Below are positions 8,005 through 17,316 of a stretch of 40,906 nt of DNA, piece after piece. Position 1 is the stretch's first letter. Each line of letters begins with the position of its first letter. The translations under genes were made by a program, and so were the position numbers. Below the pieces are notes generated by a model. That model worked only from the letters and a program-made list of their open reading frames with translations. It made no database searches and was not told the DNA's origin. This stretch comes from a virus, in the IMG/VR virus record IMGVR_UViG_3300009175_000034, positions 1 to 40,906 of that record; one strand, 5' to 3'.

Positions 8005-9177
8005 ATGGACAATATAGTTGCAACATTACGAACTACTTACGTTGATAAAAATGGCAAATGTCCCGTCATCCTTAGGGTTCGTATGAATAAAAAGAAAGTA
8101 GAGCTCAATACAGGTGTTTCAATTGAAAAACATAACTGGGATAAGAAGAAACGCAGGATCCGGGAAGATGCCCCTCAGTCTGATAGTTTTAATCTCATCA
8201 TTGGAAATGCAAAAAAGAATGTCCATATGATCCAGGTGAGATACAAACTGGCCGAACAGGATCTCACTGCAGCAATCATCAAGCAGGAATATAGGAATCC
8301 ATCGGCAAATAAGAATTTCTATGACTGGATGGATAATGAGATTAAGGAGAGAAAAGGATCCATCTCCAAGGCCACTTCAGATATGCATAAATCCTTACTG
8401 AAAAGCCTTAGGGCTTTCAAACCGAACGTATTTTTCAAGGAAATTGATTCCAAGTTCCTTGAGGATTTCGAACATTATATGCGAAACAAGGAGAAAAATG
8501 GACTGAATACACAGAGTAAGAAGTTCCGTGCATTGAAAGCCTATCTGAACCGTGCAATGGCACGTGATATCATTAAAACAAATCCATTCAGTAAATATCG
8601 TATTAAACGCGGAAAGAATAAGAGAGTATTCCTTTCTGAGGAAGAATTGATCAACATCATAACGCATTATAAAAAGGAGCTTTTCCCTGAAAAGTATAAG
8701 AAAGTCCTCAAATACTTTCTTGCCGCATGCTTTACTGGCCTTAGGATATCCGACATTAAAAGATTCCAATGGGAGTGGATCCACGGTGACATGATCATTC
8801 TGAAACCCAAGAAGCTCCAGAACGTAAATGCGGAGATCTGTGAAATACCGGTGACCGATTCACTCTGTAAATTGATCGGGTACAAAATAGGAATGGAAAG
8901 AATTGGTCCGGTTTTCGATTGCTATACCGACCAGGTATCCAGCCGGTATATTAAAGAAGTGGGAAAACTCCTGGAATTAAAGAAAGACATCAGCTTTCAT
9001 ACCTCCCGTCACACGTTTGCAACACTCTTCCTTGAACGAACTTGTGATCTGGCCACCCTTCAGAAACTTCTTGGACACTCCAATATTCAGCAAACAATGA
9101 TCTATGCTCATACTACGGATCGGAAGAAAAAGCAGCAAATGATCTTGTTCAACGAACCATTCGCAAATTTATTCTGA
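8005..9177 (+). CDS. int: Tyrosine recombinase / phage integrase
   Basis: The 390-residue protein has the Bacteroidetes long-arm integrase layout: an N-terminal arm-DNA-binding domain (about 1-95), a SAM-like core-binding domain (about 105-195) and a catalytic domain (about 205-385). Catalytic residues visible are Arg247 (TGLRISD), Lys269 or 270 (KPKK), His332 and Arg335 (HTSRHTF), His358 (LLGHSN) and Tyr367 (MIYAHT). It would integrate and excise the phage. The ATG at 8005 follows the GTCACA repeats by a few bases, so integrase binding there might also repress its own transcription. Its stop is one base from the stop of the convergent tail gene, with no terminator between. Confidence 0.95.
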   Translation: MDNIVATLRTTYVDKNGKCPVILRVRMNKKKVELNTGVSIEKHNWDKKKRRIREDAPQSDSFNLIIGNAKKNVHMIQVRYKLAEQDLTAAIIKQEYRNPSANKNFYDWMDNEIKERKGSISKATSDMHKSLLKSLRAFKPNVFFKEIDSKFLEDFEHYMRNKEKNGLNTQSKKFRALKAYLNRAMARDIIKTNPFSKYRIKRGKNKRVFLSEEELINIITHYKKELFPEKYKKVLKYFLAACFTGLRISDIKRFQWEWIHGDMIILKPKKLQNVNAEICEIPVTDSLCKLIGYKIGMERIGPVFDCYTDQVSSRYIKEVGKLLELKKDISFHTSRHTFATLFLERTCDLATLQKLLGHSNIQQTMIYAHTTDRKKKQQMILFNEPFANLF

Positions 9178-9178
9178 A

Positions 9179-10786
9179 CTATAATTTCGAGTAATACTGA
9201 TCCGAATACGCCCTCTCGTATTCAAACTCAAGGTTCAGGTTATAGACTCCATCCTTCACTGAGTTCATTTTCTTGGTCGTGAGAACGACCGGGTACAATT
9301 GATCACCAATAATCTCATAGATCTCTTCCGATCGCATGAAATCCCGCAGGTAATTCAAATGATCCTTTGTGATCCATCCGGATGTTGCCTTAAATGTTTG
9401 CGTTTCCAGCGTATTGACATTCTTTACCGGTGGGTTCAAAAAATCTTCTTTCTGTTCACTGATCGTTACGATCTTGTCCCGGTCATAATTTGGCGGGTAC
9501 TCAACCTTTCCGGTGCATCGGAAGTTATCATAGAAACCAAAAGAATTCCTGAACTTGAAATTTCGCTCAAATTCCTGGTAATTGTTATCCATCCGGAAGG
9601 TGAACTTTTTATACTCAACAACGGTATACGTTGGATGAGCAGGGTGTGCATGAGTAACTGTAAGTGAAGTTTTAAGCCAGATTTCATATTTTATCACTTT
9701 TCGGTCTCCGGCTATATCATCAATATCCAAATAGTCGTATCCACATTGCAACTCTACAACAAGATTAGAGACATTGCTTGTCATTGGAAGATCATAGTCT
9801 TCGAAGCTTCCATCCTGATAATATATTTTAAGATGTTTGGATAATTCAAATTCTTCCTCTGTTGCCGGTGTTTTAATCAGATAATAGATTGATTCCTGAT
9901 TCGTCTTTCCAGTCAACTTCTCCCCGGGATGCCAGGACAAATACCGAAGTTCATTTACTGCATCATCCCACCAGGATTCTGATATAGAATTCCAATATGC
10001 CAGTGCTTCATAACTCAAGCCTCCGGGAACAACATAACCTTCATATAGTGAAAATGGGATTGCATTAGTAGACATTGCTTTTACTAATCCGTCATATTTT
10101 TCAGCAAAATCAACATGAATAGTCTTTACTGCATCGTGATATCCATCACCATATCCTTCAGGAAACTTGAATCGGGGAAATGAAATATTCTCCAATTTTG
10201 CTTTCACATACTCTGAACAATCGAAATATGCAATACCATCATTATCTACCGATTTTAAATCTTCTCCCCAAAAGTTATTCCCCAAGTAATCAACAACGAT
10301 CATAAGTATTCCGTATCCCTGGCGCAATACCTGATCAACTCCAACATCAGAATGTATTGCCGATATCCCTAGTATATTTTCATGATCAAACGTGATAGTA
10401 TATTGAGATCCTACATTCTTGGCAGTTATCGTTAAGATACAATGCGTATTATCAAATGACAATGTATAATATTTAGATAGATAGTAATTTAAAGCCATCC
10501 ATCCAGATGTCAAAATTCCCCAGGATTCAGGAGTATTAAAACTTTGAGCCGGTTGAATCTCAATTCCTGACCAGGATATAGTAACAACACTTGTGAACTG
10601 AATAGTCATTCCCATGAATGTCAACGAAAAATGATGACCTACAGTTTGGTCTATCCCGGTAAACTGAAGATCAATGCTCGCGCAGGCACCTGCCTGAAGC
10701 AAATAATTATCTCCGGATACTTTAAACCGTATCGGATTTCCAGAAAATGAATATGATGGTGGTATTTCTAGTCTTTGTACTGGCAT
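9179..10786 (-). CDS. Large tail-tip or receptor-region structural protein (535 aa)
   Basis: This is the last gene of the late block, below a similar-sized tail gene and the tape measure, the usual place of distal tail or receptor-binding proteins. It is rich in beta-type segments, tryptophan and tyrosine throughout, without signal peptide or membrane helix. The C-terminal 140 residues (for example FRMDNNYQEFERNFKFRNSF) resemble the second half of similar-length tail proteins in Bacteroidetes prophages, from memory only. No enzymatic motif is evident. It converges with the integrase, and I see no terminator between them. Confidence 0.65.
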   Translation of the reverse strand: MPVQRLEIPPSYSFSGNPIRFKVSGDNYLLQAGACASIDLQFTGIDQTVGHHFSLTFMGMTIQFTSVVTISWSGIEIQPAQSFNTPESWGILTSGWMALNYYLSKYYTLSFDNTHCILTITAKNVGSQYTITFDHENILGISAIHSDVGVDQVLRQGYGILMIVVDYLGNNFWGEDLKSVDNDGIAYFDCSEYVKAKLENISFPRFKFPEGYGDGYHDAVKTIHVDFAEKYDGLVKAMSTNAIPFSLYEGYVVPGGLSYEALAYWNSISESWWDDAVNELRYLSWHPGEKLTGKTNQESIYYLIKTPATEEEFELSKHLKIYYQDGSFEDYDLPMTSNVSNLVVELQCGYDYLDIDDIAGDRKVIKYEIWLKTSLTVTHAHPAHPTYTVVEYKKFTFRMDNNYQEFERNFKFRNSFGFYDNFRCTGKVEYPPNYDRDKIVTISEQKEDFLNPPVKNVNTLETQTFKATSGWITKDHLNYLRDFMRSEEIYEIIGDQLYPVVLTTKKMNSVKDGVYNLNLEFEYERAYSDQYYSKL

Positions 10787-10798
10787 GATGAATATTTT

Positions 10799-12427
10799 TT
10801 AATAACATGTATAAGCCTTTATTACCGCTGGTGAAATGCTATTATTCTTCAATGTTACCTGCACTTCACTGAGAAGATAATTAACGCCATTGATTCTGTA
10901 TTTCTGTGAAAAATCAAGATCAATAATTTCCTTAAATGTCATAAATTTAGAAATCGTAACCTTCTTTGTCGATGTCCTGAAATCCGAATACGATTTATAA
11001 AATACATGGAAAAGAGTTTTCTCGTTTTGATGTTCATTAAAAAACAGCGAAATATTGGCTGTTTTGCTCTTACCAAAACATTTAAGAACTCCTCCAACCC
11101 AATCTGTATTCTGAAAAAATATTCTTGGCGTTATTTCTCTCCAGGATACTTTCTTATTCCCACAGACTACCGGACCAGTAGTCGTCCCATTAACATCCAG
11201 AAGAGAGGAAAATGCTAGCTCTACCTTTTCATCCTCAAATTTGTAGTAATATTGGGAAAACAGTTTTTCAGATATACTGTTTTCTACTAACCATCCGGAA
11301 AAATACTGTTTGTATAATTGCCAGTCTTCGATCACATAACGGTATTCTCCCAGGTCGCTATAAGGAAATGGCAACAAGTCCGCGACGGTTGGAACTGCAC
11401 CTTTTAAAGTATCAAGATAACTCGCTTCTTCATCCGAGAATGCCTTTTGCTTCTCATCATCGCCATCCAAGTTCATCTTTAAACTAAGTCCCCTTATCTG
11501 TTCATCAACATCAAGTGAAATTGAAATGATATTTTTTGAGAAATCTATCCCGGAAGGATTTTTAATGATGTCATCAATTGCAATAAGCTTGCATGATTTA
11601 TCTTTCCCGTTAATAAAATACCTGGCATTGAACGCCGTTTCGATTCCCTTCAGGAAATCTTTTATCAGGATCCTGGGAACGTGCAGGCTGAAGTACCAGT
11701 TTCGTAAATCATACGGATATTGATCGAGCAGGTTGTTTGTTGGTGTTGAATTGAAAAGGATCAAATTATCAAAATCACTCCTTTTTGAAAATAACTGGTC
11801 TTTTAATTCAAAACTAAGACTCTCAAAAACCTTGGAATGCACATAATTGAAATACAACATTGGAACTATGATGGACGGATTCAAGTCTTCAGCCGTATGA
11901 TGAATTCCAGTATGATTATTCCAATACTTATTGAATGAAAGTCTCGCGGGGCATGATCCAACAGGATCAAGGTAAACATCATTAAATATTTCAGGGAAAC
12001 AAACTGTCTTGTTTGGATTTACAAGTATGTCATTTATATATTGAATTGCCAAATCATCCGTATCAAATGACATGCTTCCCATATCAACCTGGTTAAGCAT
12101 CAGATCTTTTATCTGGTAATAGAAGTCACCATCAATGCCATAAATTGAACCTTCATAAGACTTGTTGTTTGCGATCTTACATTTTAAAAGACCCTGTATG
12201 TACTGATTATCAACTATTATTTTACAAGGAAACTCTTCATAAAAATCCCTAAATGATTCAACCCTGTTTTTAAAATTCAGAATTCCGGCATTACGAATGC
12301 TGTAGGGTATCTTTATCGGATAACTATAAGATCCTGTTTCATTGAAAATAGGAGACTTAAAGTTAAACGTGATACTGAAATCAGTACCTAAATCAAGTGA
12401 TTGATCATTAACCGTCAATGAAATCAT
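10799..12427 (-). CDS. Tail-tip/baseplate-like structural protein (542 aa)
   Basis: The N-terminus (MISLTVNDQSLDLGTDFSI, then a segment ending in SYPIKIP) resembles a Bacteroidetes phage protein family that follows the tape measure, so I assign it to the tail tip or baseplate hub. The rest is a mix of beta segments and charged loops without known motifs. Its ATG overlaps the tape-measure stop by four bases (12424-12427), so translation is coupled. The next tail gene begins 12 bases further on. The identity as a structural protein is inferred from context and length. Confidence 0.65.
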   Translation of the reverse strand: MISLTVNDQSLDLGTDFSITFNFKSPIFNETGSYSYPIKIPYSIRNAGILNFKNRVESFRDFYEEFPCKIIVDNQYIQGLLKCKIANNKSYEGSIYGIDGDFYYQIKDLMLNQVDMGSMSFDTDDLAIQYINDILVNPNKTVCFPEIFNDVYLDPVGSCPARLSFNKYWNNHTGIHHTAEDLNPSIIVPMLYFNYVHSKVFESLSFELKDQLFSKRSDFDNLILFNSTPTNNLLDQYPYDLRNWYFSLHVPRILIKDFLKGIETAFNARYFINGKDKSCKLIAIDDIIKNPSGIDFSKNIISISLDVDEQIRGLSLKMNLDGDDEKQKAFSDEEASYLDTLKGAVPTVADLLPFPYSDLGEYRYVIEDWQLYKQYFSGWLVENSISEKLFSQYYYKFEDEKVELAFSSLLDVNGTTTGPVVCGNKKVSWREITPRIFFQNTDWVGGVLKCFGKSKTANISLFFNEHQNEKTLFHVFYKSYSDFRTSTKKVTISKFMTFKEIIDLDFSQKYRINGVNYLLSEVQVTLKNNSISPAVIKAYTCY

Positions 12428-15400
12428 CGTGTAGTATCTTTTATTGTCTGATCAACTTTACCATTTTCTTTCTGTAATACATCATAGGATATTGATGCAT
12501 TAAGGCCATTTCTGGCATGTGTGTTGAATTCATCCAATGCCTCCTTAAACCCGGCAGGAAATATAATTATCGGTGGTGGTGCCTGGGTTGATGATGGAAT
12601 CCCAAAGTCCGGGTACTGACCAGCAGCCCGCTGGGGAACCCTGGCATATTGAATAGCCTGGAGCACCTTGGGATAATTCATCACCAGGTTCTTTGTCGTA
12701 TAAGGATCTATCACAATCTCATTCCCCGTCTCATTAACCAGCATTGGCTTGCCCGGAATCCCGGTGAATGATTTTTGATAAGGAACATCTTTGTATAGTT
12801 TGCCATCGTTTTCACCAACCACATCCTGGGTTGATTTCGCGCTCTGCCTGGCAACATCTGTTTTCGACTGAGACATTACCTGGTTAATTACATCGTACCT
12901 GCCCATTGCAGCTTCAGGAACCTTTGATGACAGAATGTAACCTACTTGTATAGCTCCTAATGCAGCTGTTATGATGCTCATTACTATACCACCGGGACCC
13001 GGAGGATTTGCCAGGGCGCCGGCAACTGCCGTTGCCACATTGATCATTGCATTAAATAAGGCAATTTCCCGGTTTCTTTCAGCCTGGTCATGTTCGAGCT
13101 TCCGCTTCTTTTTATCCAGGTCAAGATCTAGTTTTGCAACTTCAGCATCGTATTTTTTCTGATCAATTTGCTTTCCGTCAAGTTGTTTCTTAAGATTTGC
13201 CTTCTTCTTATTATTTGAAGCCTCATCCTCAGCAACCTTATCTTCTTCCGCTTTGGATTGCATTGAATAGATCTGACTTAATCCTTCAACACCAGTTTTT
13301 GCAAGGTCTATTGCCTTTTGAATTACTTTTTTAGTTGCCTCATTTGCAAGCTGTGCCTCTCTGTCAGCTTGCTCCTGAGCCATCTGAGATTTTATCTCAT
13401 TAACCTTTGACTGATCATTGACATTTTCGTCAAGAATTTTCTTGTATTTTTCATTGAGCTCGAGCTGGATCTTCTCCTTACCATCGGCCAGGTCCTTTTC
13501 TCCTTTAAGTTTCAGGTTATTTAGATCATCATTAAATCTAACATTACCTGTATTGACAGCCTTATCCGTTTCATCCTTGCGAGCAGTATTTAGTTTTGAA
13601 ATCGGATCCTGAATCTTGGCAAGTTCTTCTTTCTTGCGATTCTCTGCAGCAACTATCTTGTCTACATTGCCATTTGCTTCTTTAACCTCTTGATCATACC
13701 TGAATTGTATAGTATCAAGTATTTCCTTCTGTGCATCATCATACTTCTTATTGATCTCATAATCCTCCCTACCTGTAATACTCATTCTTGCAACACGAAG
13801 GTTTTCGTGAATTTCTGCAACCTTTTTTGCAAAATCAGCTTCAGCCTGTTCAAGTACTTGCTTGGTCTGTTTATCGCGCTCAATCTCAAGAGTTCCGATA
13901 TTATTATCAACGGTTGAGTTCTCCTGCTGGATCTCTTTCTTTCTCGCCGGTGCAAGATTGGGATCCTTAAGAAGCTTTTCATTATCTGCCTTAAATTTTA
14001 ATGCCGCCTTAATGAGTGTATCATATTTATCCTCTACATTTTTTACCTCCTGTTGGGTTTCGTTTAGTTTATTAGCAAAGTTCTTTCCATCCATATCAGT
14101 GATGGAATCCATTAATTTTTTATAGTCTTCTTGTATCTTTTTAAAGGATTTTTGCTGTTCTGTTTCTTCCTTTTTCCTTCCCGAACGTGTTTCCATGGCA
14201 TTCTTTGCCTCTATCTTGTGAGCAGTAGTTTCATCCTTTAAAGTTTGTGCCTGGTATTCATTCTGGGCTAAATAGGTATCCTTTATTCCGGTTGAAATTG
14301 TTTTGAATAAATCTTCCTTTCCTTTTGCAAAAGAAGTAATTAATCTACCAGTTGCTTGAATTATTGGAGGGGTTTTACTGATTTCCGTATTCACTTCTTT
14401 TAGTCTCTCAGGATTATAAAATGGATTTGCTTGATAACCTCCAGTTCCACCTGCAGACGATACTTGGCCTTGTTTTGAAAGGAATATTTTTTCCTCCAAT
14501 AATTTGTTGAACTCCTTTGCCTGATCAATCTCTTTGGCATTATCATTGTAATTCTTTACAAAACTGATAATTTGTGCATCTGATAACCCTGTCTGCAATC
14601 TGGCACCTTCGAGATCAATATTTAATTTGGATTGTTTTAGATCTATATTTTCCTTTAATCCGATGTTTTGTAACACCATAATATCGCGTTCCTTTTGAAG
14701 TCTTTCAGCATCTGATAAAGTCTGGTTGCGCAAATCCTTTCTTAATTTGATGATTTCGGTCTGCCTGGCAATTTGTTGAAGTGAATGGGATTCTTCTTTT
14801 CTTCCATACTCCTCCATGAACTCAGCATATTTCTCTCCATATTTAACTGCTTCTTTAATATTTGTTAAAAAATTAGACCAGTCTCCATTTGCAATTGTTC
14901 TTAAAAAAGCCTGATATCCAGAATCAATTCCAGCCATTAAAATATGAAATTTCTCTGCGGATCCATGAGTAGAATCAATGGCATTTTTTATTTGTCCGAA
15001 AGCTTTTTCTGCCAGGTTGGCAAGAGTCATTCCGCCGGCAACTCCCAAAATTTTTTCCATCAGTCCACCACCGGCTCCAGCATCTTTACTGATATTTTGG
15101 CTTTTAAACTTTACTTCATCAATCCTGGCCCCTACTGCCTGAAGTTCCTTTTCGATTTGTTTATATGCCGGTGATCCGGGGGAGGATCTGGCAAATTCAT
15201 TCATCAAACTTTGCTGAAGCGATTTCAGATCCTTAATAGATAAAGATGTCAGACCGGCTTCTTTTTTTAAACTTACCAGGCTGGCGTTAGCCTGATCAAG
15301 ATCTGCCTTCGCCGCCTTCCATGGACCGGAATCTTTATTTTGTCCGCTTTTTTGCAGGTCATTCAAAACTTCCTGGTACTTTTTAACCTGGCCCTCCATT

Positions 15401-15480
15401 TCAATAACAGCCTGCTTAGCCTGGTCATTGTTTATGAATATGGAAAAGCGGTAATCCGATACGTTTGTCTTTGATGCCAT
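12424..15480 (-). CDS. Tail tape measure protein (1018 aa)
   Basis: This is the longest late gene product. It has long charged heptad-rich helices from about residue 270 to 800, rich in Lys, Glu, Gln and Asn. A glycine-rich hydrophobic segment lies near residues 136-165. A second hydrophobic Ala/Gly/Val segment at about 805-865 (INVATAVAGALANP) is typical of the membrane-active region of tape measures. The protein spans the tail tube, sets tail length and takes part in DNA delivery. At the usual 1.5 angstrom per residue it would imply a tail of about 150 nm, which supports a siphovirus-like virion. The start codon lies two bases after the stop of the upstream tail gene. Confidence 0.85.
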   Translation of the reverse strand: MASKTNVSDYRFSIFINNDQAKQAVIEMEGQVKKYQEVLNDLQKSGQNKDSGPWKAAKADLDQANASLVSLKKEAGLTSLSIKDLKSLQQSLMNEFARSSPGSPAYKQIEKELQAVGARIDEVKFKSQNISKDAGAGGGLMEKILGVAGGMTLANLAEKAFGQIKNAIDSTHGSAEKFHILMAGIDSGYQAFLRTIANGDWSNFLTNIKEAVKYGEKYAEFMEEYGRKEESHSLQQIARQTEIIKLRKDLRNQTLSDAERLQKERDIMVLQNIGLKENIDLKQSKLNIDLEGARLQTGLSDAQIISFVKNYNDNAKEIDQAKEFNKLLEEKIFLSKQGQVSSAGGTGGYQANPFYNPERLKEVNTEISKTPPIIQATGRLITSFAKGKEDLFKTISTGIKDTYLAQNEYQAQTLKDETTAHKIEAKNAMETRSGRKKEETEQQKSFKKIQEDYKKLMDSITDMDGKNFANKLNETQQEVKNVEDKYDTLIKAALKFKADNEKLLKDPNLAPARKKEIQQENSTVDNNIGTLEIERDKQTKQVLEQAEADFAKKVAEIHENLRVARMSITGREDYEINKKYDDAQKEILDTIQFRYDQEVKEANGNVDKIVAAENRKKEELAKIQDPISKLNTARKDETDKAVNTGNVRFNDDLNNLKLKGEKDLADGKEKIQLELNEKYKKILDENVNDQSKVNEIKSQMAQEQADREAQLANEATKKVIQKAIDLAKTGVEGLSQIYSMQSKAEEDKVAEDEASNNKKKANLKKQLDGKQIDQKKYDAEVAKLDLDLDKKKRKLEHDQAERNREIALFNAMINVATAVAGALANPPGPGGIVMSIITAALGAIQVGYILSSKVPEAAMGRYDVINQVMSQSKTDVARQSAKSTQDVVGENDGKLYKDVPYQKSFTGIPGKPMLVNETGNEIVIDPYTTKNLVMNYPKVLQAIQYARVPQRAAGQYPDFGIPSSTQAPPPIIIFPAGFKEALDEFNTHARNGLNASISYDVLQKENGKVDQTIKDTTR

Positions 15481-15482
15481 TG

Positions 15483-16010
15483 CTATTTGATAAAGATTCG
15501 TCCTGTCCTTACAATTGCTGTTTCATAGTATGCATGCACGATCTGCTCAAGCTCAGGGATGAATGATTCAACCACCGGGTTAAACCAGGGCTTTGGATGC
15601 CGGTTAAATCCTTCCGTCTTCGAGATCTTAACCACAGTGTCGCCTTTCATCACATATCCCCGGCCAACTCCTTTATGGATGAAGATTCCTTCGCGCCGGA
15701 AGGAGAATCCCAGCCGGTAGATCTCCCCCGATTGTTCCTTAGATGTTCCCTTAATGGAACTGGCCAGCCTCGATCCGCCAATCCCCGATCCGGATATAGA
15801 TGGACCCAAGGCAGCCTTCACTTTTTCGAGCCATCCCAAAAGCTTGCCATTAAATTCATCCACCGTTGCAATCTCCATTATCCGGGCTTGCTGCAAGGAA
15901 TCTTTGGATATGTTAATATCGAAAGGCCCTTCCCATGTTTTGGAGAAGGCTTCGCTGCGGTTCTTGCCACCATCAGCCATCTGCTGAGATAAACGATTGA
16001 ATGCGCCCAT
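15483..16010 (-). CDS. Tail completion / head-tail joining-like protein
   Basis: A 175-residue protein upstream of the tape measure. The motif region IYRLGFSFRREGIFIHKGVG (about residues 99-118) and the end PWFNPVVESFIPELEQIV look like the Bacteroidetes relatives of HK97 gp10-like or minor tail proteins, which have basic surface strands followed by a C-terminal helix. The assignment is by pattern and context only. Its ATG shares one base with the stop of the preceding small gene (TAATG at 16008-16012), so the two are coupled. Confidence 0.6.
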   Translation of the reverse strand: MGAFNRLSQQMADGGKNRSEAFSKTWEGPFDINISKDSLQQARIMEIATVDEFNGKLLGWLEKVKAALGPSISGSGIGGSRLASSIKGTSKEQSGEIYRLGFSFRREGIFIHKGVGRGYVMKGDTVVKISKTEGFNRHPKPWFNPVVESFIPELEQIVHAYYETAIVRTGRIFIK

Positions 16011-16192
16011 TACACAAGTTCAATTTTGCCGATAATGATCTTCTCAACCTGCTCAGAATCGGTATTCTCATTAATGGTTGTTTTTGCCTGCAGACGGGCA
16101 GCACGTTTGGTCTCAGCCTGTACTTCAATATCTTTAGGAAAGAATGTTTTAGGGGCTACCTTGACCTGGTAATTTACCTTCCATGTTTGCAT
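16010..16192 (-). CDS. Small late protein (60 aa), unknown
   Basis: The 60-residue product has an alternating beta pattern at the N-terminus (WKVNYQVKVAP) and an Ala/Lys-rich helix in the middle (TKRAARLQAKTTI), like very small phage adaptor or chaperone proteins. Its stop is fused to the start of the next gene (TAATG). It is the first gene downstream of the hairpin array at 16237-16501, so its transcript must either read through that array or start very near it. No clear promoter is visible in the 45 bases before the ATG. Confidence 0.6.
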   Translation of the reverse strand: MQTWKVNYQVKVAPKTFFPKDIEVQAETKRAARLQAKTTINENTDSEQVEKIIIGKIELV

Positions 16193-16236
16193 GGAGCAAA
16201 GGAAATAGGATCGGATAGGAGATTAAAGGACAAGAA

Positions 16237-16501
16237 AAAAGCCATTTATGGCTTTTAAATAACCCATATCTGGGTTTTTAAATAATCCGATTTCGGACTA
16301 TTTATATCATATAAAGGATGATTATCCTGTATTTTTTGTCCCGGTTTATCAAATAAAACGCTAAAAAGCGTTTTAAATAATCGGAATTCCGATTATTTAA
16401 ATTCGGATAAAGGGAGAATTCTCCCTTTATAATAAAAAAACCCGCCTGGTACAAGCGGGTTTTCCAACTGTAAAACATGAGAACCCCTCATTACTGAGGG
16501 G
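16237..16501. repeat. Tandem array of nine hairpins between the Bro-N cassette and the tail genes
   Basis: Nine inverted repeats follow one another in 265 bases. Paired arms are 16237-16245/16248-16256, 16261-16266/16271-16276, 16280-16290/16293-16303 (one mismatch), 16311-16319/16324-16332 (imperfect) and 16355-16362/16367-16374. Next are perfect palindromes at 16372-16401 (30 bases, centre GGAATTCC) and 16407-16430 (24 bases, centre GAGAATTCTC). Last come 16437-16445/16455-16463 and 16484-16490/16495-16501. Stem sequences differ, but several units are separated by the same word TTTAAATAA. Arms often begin with A-runs and end with T-runs, so each can act as an intrinsic terminator on either strand. 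It lies at the end of the Bro-N gene and before the tail genes. Confidence 0.85.
16437..16463 (-). terminator. Intrinsic terminator-like hairpin (eighth unit of the array)
   Basis: AAAACCCGC at 16437-16445 pairs with GCGGGTTTT at 16455-16463 around a nine-base loop. Seven A bases at 16434-16440 precede the GC stem on the plus strand, so the minus-strand transcript has a U-run after it. Together with the C/G hairpin at 16484-16501 it is the conventional terminator for the Bro-N gene ending at 16509. Confidence 0.75.
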
Positions 16502-16508
16502 CACTCAT

Positions 16509-17042
16509 TTAATTACCTTCGGGTGATCCAAGATCAAGTCTCAGTTGATTGGGATTTCTTTTGATCACCTCTCTCAATTCAATGTGCTTTTTATCCATTT
16601 CCAAAGTCAAGGTCTTAATCTTTGACTTCAAATCAGTTATGGAGTTTTCAAGAACTTCGATCTCAGAAGTAATTCTTTGAAGTTCAAGCTCTTTTGTCTG
16701 CGCTTCTTCGGAGGTATAAAGTCCAGCTTTTCTTATGGAAGGTAAAACTTCATGAGTTACCCACCTTTTGAATGCCTTAGCTTCTGGTTTCTTGGATGTT
16801 AAGATTAGAGAATATAAACCAAACTCATTTACAGTCCAGGTCTCTTTTTGCTGACCTTGACCGACTCCAAGTCGGTCAAGCTTCCGCTCATCCTCATCCA
16901 ATTTCTTAACAGCGGCATATGAATCTGCATATCCAAGGATATCGCAAACATCAATACCAGCAAACCAAACCTGTTCATCATTGTCCACTTTTGTACGGAT
17001 GGGACGGTCCTCATAATTAAATTTTGTAATTTCTGTTCTCAT
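16509..17042 (-). CDS. Bro-N domain protein (antirepressor-like)
   Basis: Residues 1-110 are a Bro-N domain: VDNDEQVWFAGIDVCDILGY, then DSYAAVKKLDEDERK, then WTVNEFGLYSLILTSKKPEA and FKRWVTHEVLPSIRKAGLY. The C-terminal part (about 112-165) is a coiled coil in place of a KilA-C or ANT domain. Proteins of this type act as phage antirepressors or DNA-binding regulators. It has its own promoter (17068-17097) and is followed at once by the nine-hairpin array, so it is an independently transcribed unit placed inside the tail operon rather than beside the repressor. Confidence 0.85.
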   Translation of the reverse strand: MRTEITKFNYEDRPIRTKVDNDEQVWFAGIDVCDILGYADSYAAVKKLDEDERKLDRLGVGQGQQKETWTVNEFGLYSLILTSKKPEAKAFKRWVTHEVLPSIRKAGLYTSEEAQTKELELQRITSEIEVLENSITDLKSKIKTLTLEMDKKHIELREVIKRNPNQLRLDLGSPEGN

Positions 17043-17067
17043 GGTCTATGTTTTTTAATAGTTCCTC

Positions 17068-17097
17068 CAAATGTAAACAAAACTTTCCAAAGTCAAA
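17068..17097 (-). promoter_or_regulatory. Bacteroidetes-type promoter for the Bro-N gene
   Basis: On the minus strand TACATTTG (complement of 17068-17075) matches the -7 consensus TAnnTTTG, and TTTG (complement of 17094-17097) matches the -33 box with an 18-base spacer. It points toward the ATG at 17042, leaving a leader of about 20 bases. The -33 box lies just before the stop of the upstream small gene at 17101. Confidence 0.65.
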
Positions 17098-17100
17098 AAA

Positions 17101-17316
17101 TCATTCCATTTTGTAAAAAGCATCCCCGTCAAACCTGACGAAGATGCTTAAGAATGGATCCATAAACTTCAATCTTCCGCTGCGGGTCTTTTCCCATTGC
17201 GAGTCGGGATAGATCACAACACTGATCTCCCGGTGTGGTAATTGCTGGTTGCTTTCATCATGGGCCACGACCGCATCAATGTTAAGATATATCTGGCCGG
17301 TTGTTCTCTTATTCAT
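17101..17316 (-). CDS. Small hypothetical protein (71 aa)
   Basis: A 71-residue protein, mostly beta-like (IYLNIDAVVAH, ISVVIYPDS, LSIFVRFDG) with a basic central turn (EKTRSGRLK). No family is recognised. Its ATG overlaps the stop of the upstream 54-residue gene by four bases (ATGA at 17313-17316), which supports co-translation in the cassette that starts at promoter 17863. Confidence 0.6.
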   Translation of the reverse strand: MNKRTTGQIYLNIDAVVAHDESNQQLPHREISVVIYPDSQWEKTRSGRLKFMDPFLSIFVRFDGDAFYKME

